Assembly: GCA_031268035.1 (NCBI GenBank)
Contig: JAIRXW010000022.1
Coordinates: 1 to 46,918, forward strand
From: Rickettsiales bacterium
GTDB lineage: Bacteria; Pseudomonadota; Alphaproteobacteria; Rickettsiales; UBA1997
Direction of reading: 5' to 3'
DNA: 46,918 nt
A program made the position numbers and the translations under genes. This document shows, one piece after another, positions 1-9,025 of the stretch; the first letter of the stretch is position 1, and the number at the start of each line of letters is the position of its first letter. The notes under the pieces are model-generated. The model was not told the DNA's origin and ran no database searches. It worked only from the letters and a program-made list of their open reading frames with translations.

Positions 1-723
1 AGAGCATTTATAGAATCTTCGAGTGTTTTCCCCCTCGCCATAGATTTCCAAAAAATGCTAGAGAACACTGAAACACTTATTTCTCATACTAGAGTATTGG
101 ATGAGTTAGAAGAAAAAGCGCGGGATAGCAAATTGAATGCGCTAGAAAAAAAAGTGGGGGGTAACAAATCGTTTTTGAGTACAGGGAATCTTAGCAGAGC
201 AAAAAAAGAAAAGGAAATTGAAAAAAAGTTTTTAAGTATAGCGGATCTTGACGAAGTATCCGGGAACTCTAGATCTGTAAAAAATTATGATTTTTATGAT
301 GGGGAAAGTATCTTTAAGAAAGAAGGAGAAGACAGGCGTTCTAAGCTCATAGGTAATAACAATGATGAAGAAAAATCGGTAGAAAAATCGAGAGAAGAAT
401 TAAGAGTGATGGCGCAGGTTATACGAGAAGGAAAGAAAAGTGAAGAATACAAAACTATACCTGGCCTGGATAAAAAGATGATTGGTAGTGTTGTCAGCGC
501 ATTCGCAGTGGGGAAGGCTCTCCGTGACAAGGATCCTAATTGGAGACAGAATAAAGGCATTCTGAATTTGGATGAAGTTCCCAGTGAATACAATCTAAGT
601 TTAGCCCAAATAAAGCCTAAAGATAATGGTCCAGAAATCAGTATAGCAGATATCGACAGCCAGAAAAGCTTGCCAGACAATAATAAAAATGTGGGGAAGT
701 CCATGGATGGAGTCAAAGCATAG
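1..723 (+). CDS. Hypothetical charged protein, 5' end outside the window
   Basis: The reading frame is open to the left edge with no stop, so the first in-frame ATG at 55 is probably internal and the gene is 5'-truncated by the window. The visible part (about 240 residues) is rich in Lys, Glu, Asp and Ser, with no membrane segment. Two short stretches resemble each other (the FLSTGNLSR and FLSIADLDE regions), hinting at a weak internal repeat. I do not recognise a family. It lies 84 bp upstream of mraY on the same strand. It could be the soluble C-terminal tail of a larger protein; function unknown. Confidence 0.6.
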   Translation, partial: RAFIESSSVFPLAIDFQKMLENTETLISHTRVLDELEEKARDSKLNALEKKVGGNKSFLSTGNLSRAKKEKEIEKKFLSIADLDEVSGNSRSVKNYDFYDGESIFKKEGEDRRSKLIGNNNDEEKSVEKSREELRVMAQVIREGKKSEEYKTIPGLDKKMIGSVVSAFAVGKALRDKDPNWRQNKGILNLDEVPSEYNLSLAQIKPKDNGPEISIADIDSQKSLPDNNKNVGKSMDGVKA

Positions 724-807
724 GTGGGATGGAATAGATTTTTTGATCTGTTGAATTCATTTTTTTCTTGATTAAACCAGAGGAATTTTCAGAATTTATC
801 TATAGAG

Positions 808-1875
808 ATGAAGTTACTGACCATGTATCCTGTTGTCTTTGGGGAGAATTTTCCTCTGGTGCTGCTGGGGTGTTTTTGCTGTTCATTTGTTCTATCCGCT
901 CTGGGGGTTAGGCTACTGATCCATTTCCTAGGGAAACTTGGTAAATTCCAGCCCATAAGAATAGAGGGACCAGAATCTCATCAGAATAAGGTAGGTATTC
1001 CAACGATGGCCGGCATCGCCGTTAGTCTATCTATGGCGCTGAACATTCTCCTGTTCTGTGATATAAAATCACCACCAACCATGGTGGCTCTGTATCTAAT
1101 AGCGGTGTTCTCCGCCATCGGCCTGGCGGACGATGCAATTAAAGTGTTCTATGGCGATACCAGAGGGTTCAGGGGTAGCAAAAAACTAATTTTGCAACTG
1201 TTTTTCACGGCCCTAGGATTGATCTATTTGGGCTATAGAAATCCCGAATACATTAGAGCAGAACTCCTGGTGCCGCTTTCCAATTCGAGAATATCTCTAG
1301 CCTCGCTGACCCCACTATTCTGGATGTTGATAATATGTGGTTCGGCCAATGCAACAAATATGACGGATGGTCTGGATGGCCTTTTGGCGGTTCCCGTGAT
1401 TGTGATTTCGGCCACTTTTATGGTGATGCTGATGGCTCCAGGCAGCAGAGAATATTTCTATTCAGCTCTAGACCCAGATATGATGTCCGATCTCGTGGTA
1501 ATTTTACTGTCAATGCTAGCTTCCTTCGCCGGATTTTTCATTTACAATGCCCACCCGGCCAAAATATTCCTCGGGGACGTGGGCAGCCTCATGGTAGGTG
1601 CTCTTCTCTGCTATATCGCCATTCTAATGGGGGTAGAACTTTTCTATGCTCTATCGGCCCTACTGTTTATATTTGAGATACTTTCCACAATGCTACAGGT
1701 GGGATATTTCAAAATAACCCATGGCAAAAAATTATTTAAAATGTCTCCATTCCACCACCATCTGGAAAAATCTGGAATGGCAGAAAAAGATATTGTGACC
1801 AGTCTCTGGCTTTTTAATGTGCTGTGCTCTTTTCTTGCCCTGGTGCTTTTCCACTTTACCTCGGGGAAGTCCTGA
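808..1875 (+). CDS. mraY: Phospho-N-acetylmuramoyl-pentapeptide-transferase MraY
   Basis: MraY transfers phospho-MurNAc-pentapeptide from UDP to undecaprenyl phosphate in the inner membrane, making lipid I for peptidoglycan. The 355 residues have the many hydrophobic segments expected. Family motifs are present: GPESHQNKVGIPTMAG near residues 54-69, the catalytic DDxxK at D108-D109-K112, NATNMTDGLDGL near 182, HPAKIFLGDVGS near 248 and SPFHHHLEKSG near 311. Length is normal for the family. It is not beside murF, murD or ftsW here, so the usual division and cell-wall cluster is dispersed. An intact copy implies that this organism still makes peptidoglycan precursors. Confidence 0.97.
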   Translation: MKLLTMYPVVFGENFPLVLLGCFCCSFVLSALGVRLLIHFLGKLGKFQPIRIEGPESHQNKVGIPTMAGIAVSLSMALNILLFCDIKSPPTMVALYLIAVFSAIGLADDAIKVFYGDTRGFRGSKKLILQLFFTALGLIYLGYRNPEYIRAELLVPLSNSRISLASLTPLFWMLIICGSANATNMTDGLDGLLAVPVIVISATFMVMLMAPGSREYFYSALDPDMMSDLVVILLSMLASFAGFFIYNAHPAKIFLGDVGSLMVGALLCYIAILMGVELFYALSALLFIFEILSTMLQVGYFKITHGKKLFKMSPFHHHLEKSGMAEKDIVTSLWLFNVLCSFLALVLFHFTSGKS

Positions 1876-1912
1876 AAACTATCCGCAGAACTTTGAATTT
1901 TTAGTGGGCACT

Positions 1913-2581
1913 TCAAATTTTCCTATGGTAGTACACTGTAACTCCACTGTAGCTACAGTTGATTTTTGTCTTAGCCAGGAGTGGAAAAGTTTCTGTGTTT
2001 TTTAGGTCCCTTATGCAGGACACTATTAGGGTGCCGGGTTTCAGTTCATTTGTCAGCTTTTCCTCCAACTCTAAATACAGGTTTTCGGCCTCATGCATGG
2101 GATAGTGCATAAACACTATGTCTGGAGAGGGGGAGGAATAGTCAATTTTTAGAAAATTATCGTTTATAAATTCTATTTTATTAGTTAGCCCCGTTTGGGA
2201 TTCAAATTTTTCCCTAATTTGGACCGATGTGTCAAAGAGTGTTTCCACTATCTCTATTCCAATAATTTTTTTTAATTTTGGCAGCAGCAGTGCAGCGCCA
2301 ATTACTACTTTTCCTGTTCCGGAACCAAGGTCGTAGAACACACTTGCCCTCTTAAAATCATCGGAAATCTTTGGCTCTTCAAATATATGCGCCAATTCCA
2401 GAAAAGGCATTTCTCCGTATATCAGATATTTTATATCTTTTGGGTCCATTTGTGCTCTGCCTCTGTGGGATATTAAATGTCCATTAATTCCATCGTCGAA
2501 CATATTTTTAAATATTTCCTCGTTATTTTTTAGATTTATTTCAAATTCTGGGCTCATTTCAGATTCCAATCTGTTTTTCAC
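1913..2581 (-). CDS. DOT1-like class I SAM methyltransferase (first of two paralogues)
   Basis: A 222-residue Rossmann-type methyltransferase. It has the sequence YGEMP near residue 55, followed by FYDLGSGTGKVVIGAALL near 82-99, which is the SAM-binding motif I in the form typical of DOT1-type enzymes (DLGSGxGxVV). An acidic residue after the second strand (IGIEIVE) would bind the SAM ribose. The substrate is unknown: eukaryotic DOT1 methylates histone H3 Lys79, and bacterial relatives are poorly characterised. The annotated start is GTG; an ATG eight codons in (2557) is an alternative, and neither has a clear ribosome-binding site. It converges on mraY and diverges from pgsA. A paralogue lies at 27061-27678. 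Confidence 0.8.
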   Translation of the reverse strand: MKNRLESEMSPEFEINLKNNEEIFKNMFDDGINGHLISHRGRAQMDPKDIKYLIYGEMPFLELAHIFEEPKISDDFKRASVFYDLGSGTGKVVIGAALLLPKLKKIIGIEIVETLFDTSVQIREKFESQTGLTNKIEFINDNFLKIDYSSPSPDIVFMHYPMHEAENLYLELEEKLTNELKPGTLIVSCIRDLKNTETFPLLAKTKINCSYSGVTVYYHRKI

Positions 2582-2764
2582 TGGTTGGAAATTTTAATGT
2601 TTATTAAAAAATAATCAACAAAAATATATAACTTCAATATTTTTTGTCAGAGTGCCAAAATGCAATGAATCGACTGACCACTAACTAACCTGCAAAAAGC
2701 CTGTTGATTATTAAATCATTTTTTAGTAGCCTGGAGGGCACATTAATAGCGATAGGCTCCACCT

Positions 2765-3376
2765 ATGGACAGGTCAAAATTACCAAATGTGCTGACGGCC
2801 GCAAGGATTGTGCTGATTCCTATTATAGTGATCTCGTTCTATGTTCCCTGGAAGGTAACAAATCTTGTGGTGGCTACGCTATTCATGCTGGCCAGCATCA
2901 CGGATTATTTTGATGGCTATTTTGCCAGACTGTACAGTGCACAGTCGAAATTTGGCAAATGTTTTGACCCCATAGCCGATAAACTCATAACTATCGTGTC
3001 ACTTTTCATGATTGTTAGTTTTAACGACAGTGTTTTTATAGTTATTCCCTCCATAATTATAGTGTGTAGGGAAATTTTGGTGTCGGGGCTGAGAGAATTT
3101 CTAGGGTCCATTAACGTTAATCTTTCGGTCACAAAACTAGCCAAATATAAAACGGCCCTACAGATGGTGGCCATAACAACCCTTCTGCTGGCCAGTAAAA
3201 ATTCTTCCCACAGCTACGAAACCATCATGGATTTTTTTGAGGTGGAACCATTTATGAGAATATTTTTTCTTGGCTTCATTGAGGGAATAGGAATAATTTT
3301 TCTGAACACAGCTGCCCTGACCACGGTGATTACGGGATATATATACGTGAAATCCAGTCTAAAAAATATGCAATGA
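2765..3376 (+). CDS. pgsA: CDP-diacylglycerol--glycerol-3-phosphate 3-phosphatidyltransferase PgsA
   Basis: Makes phosphatidylglycerophosphate from CDP-diacylglycerol and glycerol 3-phosphate, the first committed step to phosphatidylglycerol and cardiolipin, in the inner membrane. The complete CDP-alcohol phosphotransferase signature D-x2-DG-x2-AR-x8-G-x3-D-x3-D is at residues 47-72 (D47, D50, G51, A54, R55, G64, D68, D72). Several hydrophobic segments follow. At 203 residues the length is typical. Its last four bases overlap the start of recO (ATGA), so the two are translationally coupled. Confidence 0.95.
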   Translation: MDRSKLPNVLTAARIVLIPIIVISFYVPWKVTNLVVATLFMLASITDYFDGYFARLYSAQSKFGKCFDPIADKLITIVSLFMIVSFNDSVFIVIPSIIIVCREILVSGLREFLGSINVNLSVTKLAKYKTALQMVAITTLLLASKNSSHSYETIMDFFEVEPFMRIFFLGFIEGIGIIFLNTAALTTVITGYIYVKSSLKNMQ

Positions 3377-4113
3377 ATATAATATGCGACAATGGAATAC
3401 TTCTCACTCTGGAGAAATACAACGATCGATGTTCCAAAGTAATAATATTTAGCAAGAATAATGGCCTAGTCCAGGCTTTTCTCAGAACTCCACGAAAGTC
3501 GAGCCCCCACCAGGTCTATGATTTTCTAAGTTTTAGGTGCAGATGTGTAGATAATTATAACTACAGAGATCTGGAAATAAACACTATAAGAAGTTACCTA
3601 AAAAGTGTATTTGCCGACCGACTTTCTCTGAGTATTCTCAATTCTGCGGTATCAATAGTGAATTTAACTCTGGGAGGAAGGGGCACTGGGGACAACGTCT
3701 ACAGACTGTTTCAAAATCTGGTTTTTCTGACGGAATTTAGGGGGGCAAACCTGCTGCCCCACTATTTGGATTTTTTACTCAATATCCTGGAATTTTTTGG
3801 CATTAATTTGAATGCGAGTAGATGCTATGTCAGTGGCCTAGAGGGTGATGTATATTACATTTCACCCGTGACTGGAAATTGTGTCAGCAGAGAAGTCGGG
3901 GAAAAATATAAACAGAAACTATTTGTAATTCCAAAATCATTTGGTGGCTATTCGGAGGATCTAGAGGATTTGTCCGCGGCAATAAATATAGCACATCATT
4001 TTATATATAGGATATTATTTGAAAATGATATGATCCGGGGGGTAGAAATAGTTGAAATGTTTAAAAAAATTCTGCTGAAGGAGGCAGAAAAGTATTACTC
4101 TGGGAATCCATAG
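3373..4113 (+). CDS. recO: DNA repair protein RecO
   Basis: RecO loads RecA on gapped single-stranded DNA together with RecR in the RecFOR pathway. The 246-residue protein has the N-terminal OB-fold pattern (GILLTLEKYNDRCSKVIIFS) and the C-terminal block found in alphaproteobacterial RecO: a LLNILEFFGINLNASRC segment, then YISPVTGNCVSREVGEKY and the LFVIPKSFGG stretch. Sequence conservation is low in the family, but these blocks occur in order. It overlaps pgsA by 4 bp and is probably co-transcribed with it. Confidence 0.88.
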   Translation: MNIICDNGILLTLEKYNDRCSKVIIFSKNNGLVQAFLRTPRKSSPHQVYDFLSFRCRCVDNYNYRDLEINTIRSYLKSVFADRLSLSILNSAVSIVNLTLGGRGTGDNVYRLFQNLVFLTEFRGANLLPHYLDFLLNILEFFGINLNASRCYVSGLEGDVYYISPVTGNCVSREVGEKYKQKLFVIPKSFGGYSEDLEDLSAAINIAHHFIYRILFENDMIRGVEIVEMFKKILLKEAEKYYSGNP

Positions 4114-4338
4114 AATCTACCGGGAGCTGTGTTTATTTTGACTATGTGATTGTGGCTGCGGAGAACTAGGGAACACCACTGTCTGCGGCTGGGCTGTGAT
4201 TGTTTTCGGGTATGCCCGGGCAAAAATCATAAAATATAACATTATTAGCAAATATTCGGATAGAAATAAACAATTTTACTTGAATTTTGTTTATGGGAAA
4301 ATACTATTATTTCTGAATAAATTCTAAAAGTATGAATT

Positions 4339-6114
4339 ATGGCTAGTGGTGAGAAAGTTTCAGTTTTCCTAAGAAACACTGCGGTAATCACTCTAGCATT
4401 TTTGTGCAGCCTGGGTGTTGTCTTTATTCTGGCGGGACTTATAACTATCCTTTCTGTAAGGGGAACAAGATTTGTTAAAAGTATAATAATTGGCCAGGAT
4501 CTCGAGGGTCTTCTGCGTATAATTGTTATGGAAATGTCCACACAGTGGAGATATGTGCTGAGGAATCCAAGAAATTTTATCAAATATAAGGCCTACTTTC
4601 TAAAAATTATTTTTTCATCCCTGGTGCCGTTAGCACTGTATATATTTCTGCTGTGGAAGTACAGAGAGGTTATAGCGGATTGGAGGCCCTTTAAAGCTCC
4701 AGAAAGTCAGCATGGTAATGCCCACTGGGCTACTCCGGGGGAAATGAAAAAGGCTGGTCTGTTTCTGAAAAAGGGTATGTTACTTGGAGACTACAAAGGA
4801 AAATATCTTGTGGAGTATGGTTTCCAGCATGTGCTGCTCTTCGCTCCTACTGGTTCAGGAAAGGGTGTTGGATTTGTGATTCCAAATCTGCTTTTCTGGG
4901 AAGAATCCGTTATAGTTCATGACATAAAACTGGAAAACTACGAGCTCACCAGCGGCTATAGATTCAAGCATATGAAGCAGAAGGTTTTTCTCTGGAATCC
5001 GGCCGATCAGCAGGGCATAACTCACTGCTATAATCCCGTAGACTGGATGTCAAGAGACGTTGGAGCTATGGTGGACGATGTGCAGAAAATAGCAAAGTTT
5101 CTACTGGCCAAAGAGGATTTCTGGGAAAATGAGGCCAGAGCTCTGTTGACGGGGCTTTTGCTGTACATATTGGCCGACAAGGAGAGAAAAAAAAGCCTTG
5201 GGGAGCTGCTGAGACTAGTCAGAAGCGAAGATTTGTCCTACACGCTGGCCGTTGTGCTGGATACCATGGGTGGGGATATACACCCCATAGCCTATATGAA
5301 CCTGGGAGCCTATCTAAATAAACCTGATAAGGAGAGGGGCTCGGTTACATCTGTAGCCTCCTCGTCGCTAGAGCTGTGGTCCAATCCCTTTGTGGATGCG
5401 GCCACCTCTAAAAGCCATTTCAACATAGGAAAATTCAGAACAGAGGCGCACACTCTCTTTGTGGGGATATCGCCTAACAACATAAGCAGACTTAGGCCTC
5501 TGCTACAGATATTCTACCAGCAGGCTGCCACCATATTCACCAATAAAATGCCGAGGAAAGACGAGAAGGTTGGAGTTATGATGCTTCTGGATGAGTTTCC
5601 AACCCTCGGTGAAATGCAGGAGATAAAGGTGGGCATAGCCTATTACCGGGGCTACAGAGTAAAGGTGTTTCTAATAGTGCAGGACACTGACCAGTTGAAA
5701 GATATATATAAGGATGCCGGGATGAACTCCTTTCTTTCGAACTGCACCTACAGAATAACCTATGCGGCTAACAACATAACTACGGCTAAAATGATATCGG
5801 ATCTGCTGGGTAATAAAACCATTGTCAGCGAGAGTGGAAGTAAACCAAAATATTTGGATCTTAACCCCGGCGCCAGAAATGTTTCTGTGAGCAAAAATAG
5901 CAGAAATCTGCTTATGCCCCAGGAGATTATAACTCTGCCGAGAGACGAAGAAATAATTCTTATGGAATCGAAAAATCCTGTGAGATGCAAAAAAATTTTT
6001 TACTATAAGGACAAATTTTTCACGGAAAGACTTATAGAGAAAACATTTGTTCCGAAACAGGAGCCGTACATAGCCAAGACTAAACCAAAGCCAAAACCTG
6101 AGGCTGAAACCTAG
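4339..6114 (+). CDS. virD4: Type IV secretion system coupling protein VirD4
   Basis: An inner-membrane ATPase that recruits effector or DNA substrates to the T4SS channel. At 591 residues it matches the size of rickettsial VirD4. Two N-terminal transmembrane segments (about residues 14-38 and 85-105) precede the conserved ESQHGNAHWATP region. Walker A (FAPTGSGKGVGFVIPN) is at about 167-182 and Walker B (MMLLDEFPTLGEM) at about 413-425. The tail ends in a Lys/Pro-rich run. No virB genes are adjacent; in Rickettsiales T4SS genes are often split across the chromosome. It lies upstream of the P-type ATPase gene. The 225 bp before it hold no recognised gene. Confidence 0.95.
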   Translation: MASGEKVSVFLRNTAVITLAFLCSLGVVFILAGLITILSVRGTRFVKSIIIGQDLEGLLRIIVMEMSTQWRYVLRNPRNFIKYKAYFLKIIFSSLVPLALYIFLLWKYREVIADWRPFKAPESQHGNAHWATPGEMKKAGLFLKKGMLLGDYKGKYLVEYGFQHVLLFAPTGSGKGVGFVIPNLLFWEESVIVHDIKLENYELTSGYRFKHMKQKVFLWNPADQQGITHCYNPVDWMSRDVGAMVDDVQKIAKFLLAKEDFWENEARALLTGLLLYILADKERKKSLGELLRLVRSEDLSYTLAVVLDTMGGDIHPIAYMNLGAYLNKPDKERGSVTSVASSSLELWSNPFVDAATSKSHFNIGKFRTEAHTLFVGISPNNISRLRPLLQIFYQQAATIFTNKMPRKDEKVGVMMLLDEFPTLGEMQEIKVGIAYYRGYRVKVFLIVQDTDQLKDIYKDAGMNSFLSNCTYRITYAANNITTAKMISDLLGNKTIVSESGSKPKYLDLNPGARNVSVSKNSRNLLMPQEIITLPRDEEIILMESKNPVRCKKIFYYKDKFFTERLIEKTFVPKQEPYIAKTKPKPKPEAET

Positions 6115-6182
6115 AGTTAGGACAGGTTGAAAAATGATTATAAATACATATTTGTTACACAATTTATATATGGTAGTTAACT

Positions 6183-8813
6183 ATGGAAGAAACAGATAAA
6201 ATTAGAGGTCTAGAGAGTACCACGGCCAGGGAGAGACTAAAAATCTATGGACCCAATAGATTGCCAGAGCCAAAAAATAAACACATATTTCTAATGTTTC
6301 TTAGTCAGTTCTGTGATCCCCTGATATATATCCTGCTCTTTGGAGCCTGTTTCTCCTTTTTTCTAGGAGAATATTCAGAGGGAGTATTTATTTTTTCAAT
6401 CCTGGCAACCAATTCTCTGATAGGCTGTTTCCAAGAATACTATGCGCAAAAATCTGTAAACTCTCTAAAAAGCATGGTAAAATCGAGGGTGATTGTCGTG
6501 AGAGACGGGGCAGAAAAAGAAATAGATTCTGACGAATTGGTAGTTGGCGATCTAGTTATAATTAGGAGCGGCTCAAAAATTCCCGCGGACATTGTTCTTC
6601 TGGAGAGTGAAAACTTGGAAATCAACGAATCGATGCTTACCGGGGAATCCGCCGGAGTGATAAAACATGCTGGCTATGTGCAGAAAAAAAATTGCCAAAT
6701 CCATGAAAAATTTAATGAAGTTTTTGCGGGAACTATAGTTAACAGGGGATTTCTAAGGGGCATCGTTGCGAGCACGGGTGCCAATACGGAGATGGGGAAA
6801 ATAGCTTCAAAAATTACCCAGAGAGCAGAGGTTGAAACACCCCTGACTGTAAGAATGAAAGAATTTTCCAAATTTTTCTCTCTGGTGGTCCTGGTATCTG
6901 TTCTAATTGTAGCCATTGCCATCATAGCGAGAGGTGATGATGTGAGAAATGTTCTCACAATGGCCATAAGTCTCGCGGTGGGGGCTATTCCCGAAGCACT
7001 TCCTATAACTATAACCATAATTCTCGCCATTGGCGTACTGAATATGGCAAAGAAAAATGTCATAGTCAAAAATCTCTCTGCCGTAGAGGCGCTTGGGTCC
7101 TGCACAATTATAGCTTCTGATAAGACCGGGACACTGACTAAAAATGAAATGCGTGTGGCGGGCGTTTTTGATGAAAATGGCAATAAAATTGGCGACCGCA
7201 CTAGAAAAAATGGATTATTTTCTACACTAGGAAAAAAAGACTACAAAAATTTCTCTCGGGAAGATCATGTGCTTCTGACTAGTCTGATGGCCAATGAGGC
7301 CGGAGAAAACGGGGGTAAGTTTTTCGGAGACATGGTCGATATCGCCTTTTTGAAATACGTTGAAACCATGGGCTATGACTTCAGGAAAATTTTAGCGGAT
7401 TTTGAAAGAACCAGAATGCTCTATTACACATCGGAGGCCAAGTATTCTGCTGCCTTCAGTGAGATGGATGATTTTACCTTTGTTTTTGCCAAGGGGGCCC
7501 CCGAAACAATTTTGGCTATGTGCAAAAATGGTCCGACTAGTGCCACAACCAAAAAACTACGGGAACTATCTGATGAGGGTATAAGGGTGCTGGCCCTAGC
7601 CCTGGGCAGAACGGGGAAAAAATTGGATCACAGCTATGATTCTTCCGATCTCAAGAATATGGAGTTTCTAGCCCTTGTGTCCCTGCTGGATCCTCTGAGA
7701 GACGAGGCCAGGCTATCTATAGAAAAATGTCAGAAAGCCGGCATTAGAGTTGTGATGATAACCGGGGATAGCCCAAGAACAGCCTTTAGTATAGCCAAAA
7801 ATCTTGGTTTTGTTGGGGATATGGACGAAGTTAAATCCGGAGAAGACATTAGAGAGGCTCTGGGCAGAGGCGAAGATGCCCTTGATCTCCTAACCCTAAA
7901 TGCTAAAGTCTATTCTAGGGTCGAGCCCCTACAGAAGCTAGAAATAGTGCGCTCCTATATGAGAAATGGGAATTTTGTTGCCGTGACCGGGGATGGCATT
8001 AATGACGCCCCCTCACTCAAGAATGCCAACATTGGCATAGCTATGGGCAAGTCGGGAACTGACATAGCCCGAGAAAGCGCAGATGTGGTTCTTCTGGACG
8101 ACAATCTTGTTTCGATAGTCAATGGCGTAGAGGAGGGGAGGATCGTCTACAACAATATAAGGAAACTTATCTTTTTTGTTGTATCCTGTAATATTCCGGA
8201 GATTATTGTCTATATTCTGGCAATAATTTTGAATCTGCCAATTCCCTTCAACGCAGTGCAGCTGCTCTGGCTTAATGTTATCACCGAAGGCATACAGAAT
8301 ATATTTCTAGCCTTTGAAAGAGAGGAGGGGGACGAAATGAATAAAAAACCGAGAAGTGCGAGAGAACCAATATTCGATAGTGTTATGCTTAGGCGTTGCC
8401 TCTGTTCAATTGGCGCCATGAGTTTACTATTCATAGTCCAGTACTATTTTTCCATCAGATTATTTGCTCTAACCCAAACTAGAGCTTCGAGTATGCTTAT
8501 GCTGCTATTTGTGTTCATGCAGAATTTTCAGGTATTCAATAGCAGATCTGAGAATAAATCCATTTTTAGACAGGATTTATTTGGCAATAAAAAACTGATT
8601 ATTGGTGTGCTGATGGCCACAACTTTACATTTGGTAGCCTCTAGACTAGATACAATCACTAAAATACTAAGGATAGAACCACTAAAATTTGGAGAAATAT
8701 TACTGGTGTTCGCCTACGCATCCATCATCATAGTGGTGAATGAGGTGGAAAAATTTTTGAGAAATAAAAAAAATAGAGAAGTACTAGAGGAAAGGCCGAA
8801 TTTACTATTTTAA
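6183..8813 (+). CDS. P-type (P2) cation-transporting ATPase, calcium-pump-like
   Basis: An 876-residue ion pump of the inner membrane. The actuator TGES is at about 153, the phosphorylation motif SDKTGTLTKNE is centred on the Asp near 313, and the hinge GDGINDAP is near 603. The M4 motif PEALP (about 270) is of the P2 type found in calcium pumps. The M5 segment NIPEIIVYILA retains Asn and Glu. The M6 motif reads NVITEG where SERCA has NLVTDG, so the site-II Asp is Glu. An N-terminal cation-ATPase domain and the C-terminal four-helix region are present and the length is complete. Calcium is the likeliest ion, but Na+ or another cation is possible. It is convergent with the paralogue array. Confidence 0.9.
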   Translation: MEETDKIRGLESTTARERLKIYGPNRLPEPKNKHIFLMFLSQFCDPLIYILLFGACFSFFLGEYSEGVFIFSILATNSLIGCFQEYYAQKSVNSLKSMVKSRVIVVRDGAEKEIDSDELVVGDLVIIRSGSKIPADIVLLESENLEINESMLTGESAGVIKHAGYVQKKNCQIHEKFNEVFAGTIVNRGFLRGIVASTGANTEMGKIASKITQRAEVETPLTVRMKEFSKFFSLVVLVSVLIVAIAIIARGDDVRNVLTMAISLAVGAIPEALPITITIILAIGVLNMAKKNVIVKNLSAVEALGSCTIIASDKTGTLTKNEMRVAGVFDENGNKIGDRTRKNGLFSTLGKKDYKNFSREDHVLLTSLMANEAGENGGKFFGDMVDIAFLKYVETMGYDFRKILADFERTRMLYYTSEAKYSAAFSEMDDFTFVFAKGAPETILAMCKNGPTSATTKKLRELSDEGIRVLALALGRTGKKLDHSYDSSDLKNMEFLALVSLLDPLRDEARLSIEKCQKAGIRVVMITGDSPRTAFSIAKNLGFVGDMDEVKSGEDIREALGRGEDALDLLTLNAKVYSRVEPLQKLEIVRSYMRNGNFVAVTGDGINDAPSLKNANIGIAMGKSGTDIARESADVVLLDDNLVSIVNGVEEGRIVYNNIRKLIFFVVSCNIPEIIVYILAIILNLPIPFNAVQLLWLNVITEGIQNIFLAFEREEGDEMNKKPRSAREPIFDSVMLRRCLCSIGAMSLLFIVQYYFSIRLFALTQTRASSMLMLLFVFMQNFQVFNSRSENKSIFRQDLFGNKKLIIGVLMATTLHLVASRLDTITKILRIEPLKFGEILLVFAYASIIIVVNEVEKFLRNKKNREVLEERPNLLF

Positions 8814-9025
8814 AACAAATAAAAATCTGTGCTAGGGGGTGTTTGCCCGATGGTATTGGATGTGCTTAGAAATAGGGCAGAGCAAAACAAATCTAACTAA
8901 ACACTCTATTACTAACGTCCCAGAGAGAGCCAATTCTTCTGTTTTTGTTAGAAGTCGCAGCTCGATGATGGGCTGGTGGCGTCTAGCTGCTTCTATTTTG
9001 CCATCCTAGGGGTTTTAAAATCATT
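8814..9025. other. Intergenic stretch between convergent ATPase and array genes
   Basis: These 212 bp hold no open reading frame I would support. The right-hand part, from about 8970, resembles in diluted form the sequences found downstream of the third and fifth array genes, ending in the shared AAATCATTCTAG just before the stop codon of the first array gene. It therefore looks like a decayed copy of the array spacer. No clear terminator hairpin was found. Confidence 0.4.

Noticed and set aside
1817-2005. Small plus-strand frame after mraY
   Set aside because: It overlaps the end of mraY in another frame and the antisense of the methyltransferase gene; no ribosome-binding site or conserved feature.
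5671-6162. Minus-strand frame of 163 codons at the end of virD4
   Set aside because: It lies wholly over virD4 coding sequence and the following spacer, shows no family features, and virD4 continues through with its normal C-terminus.
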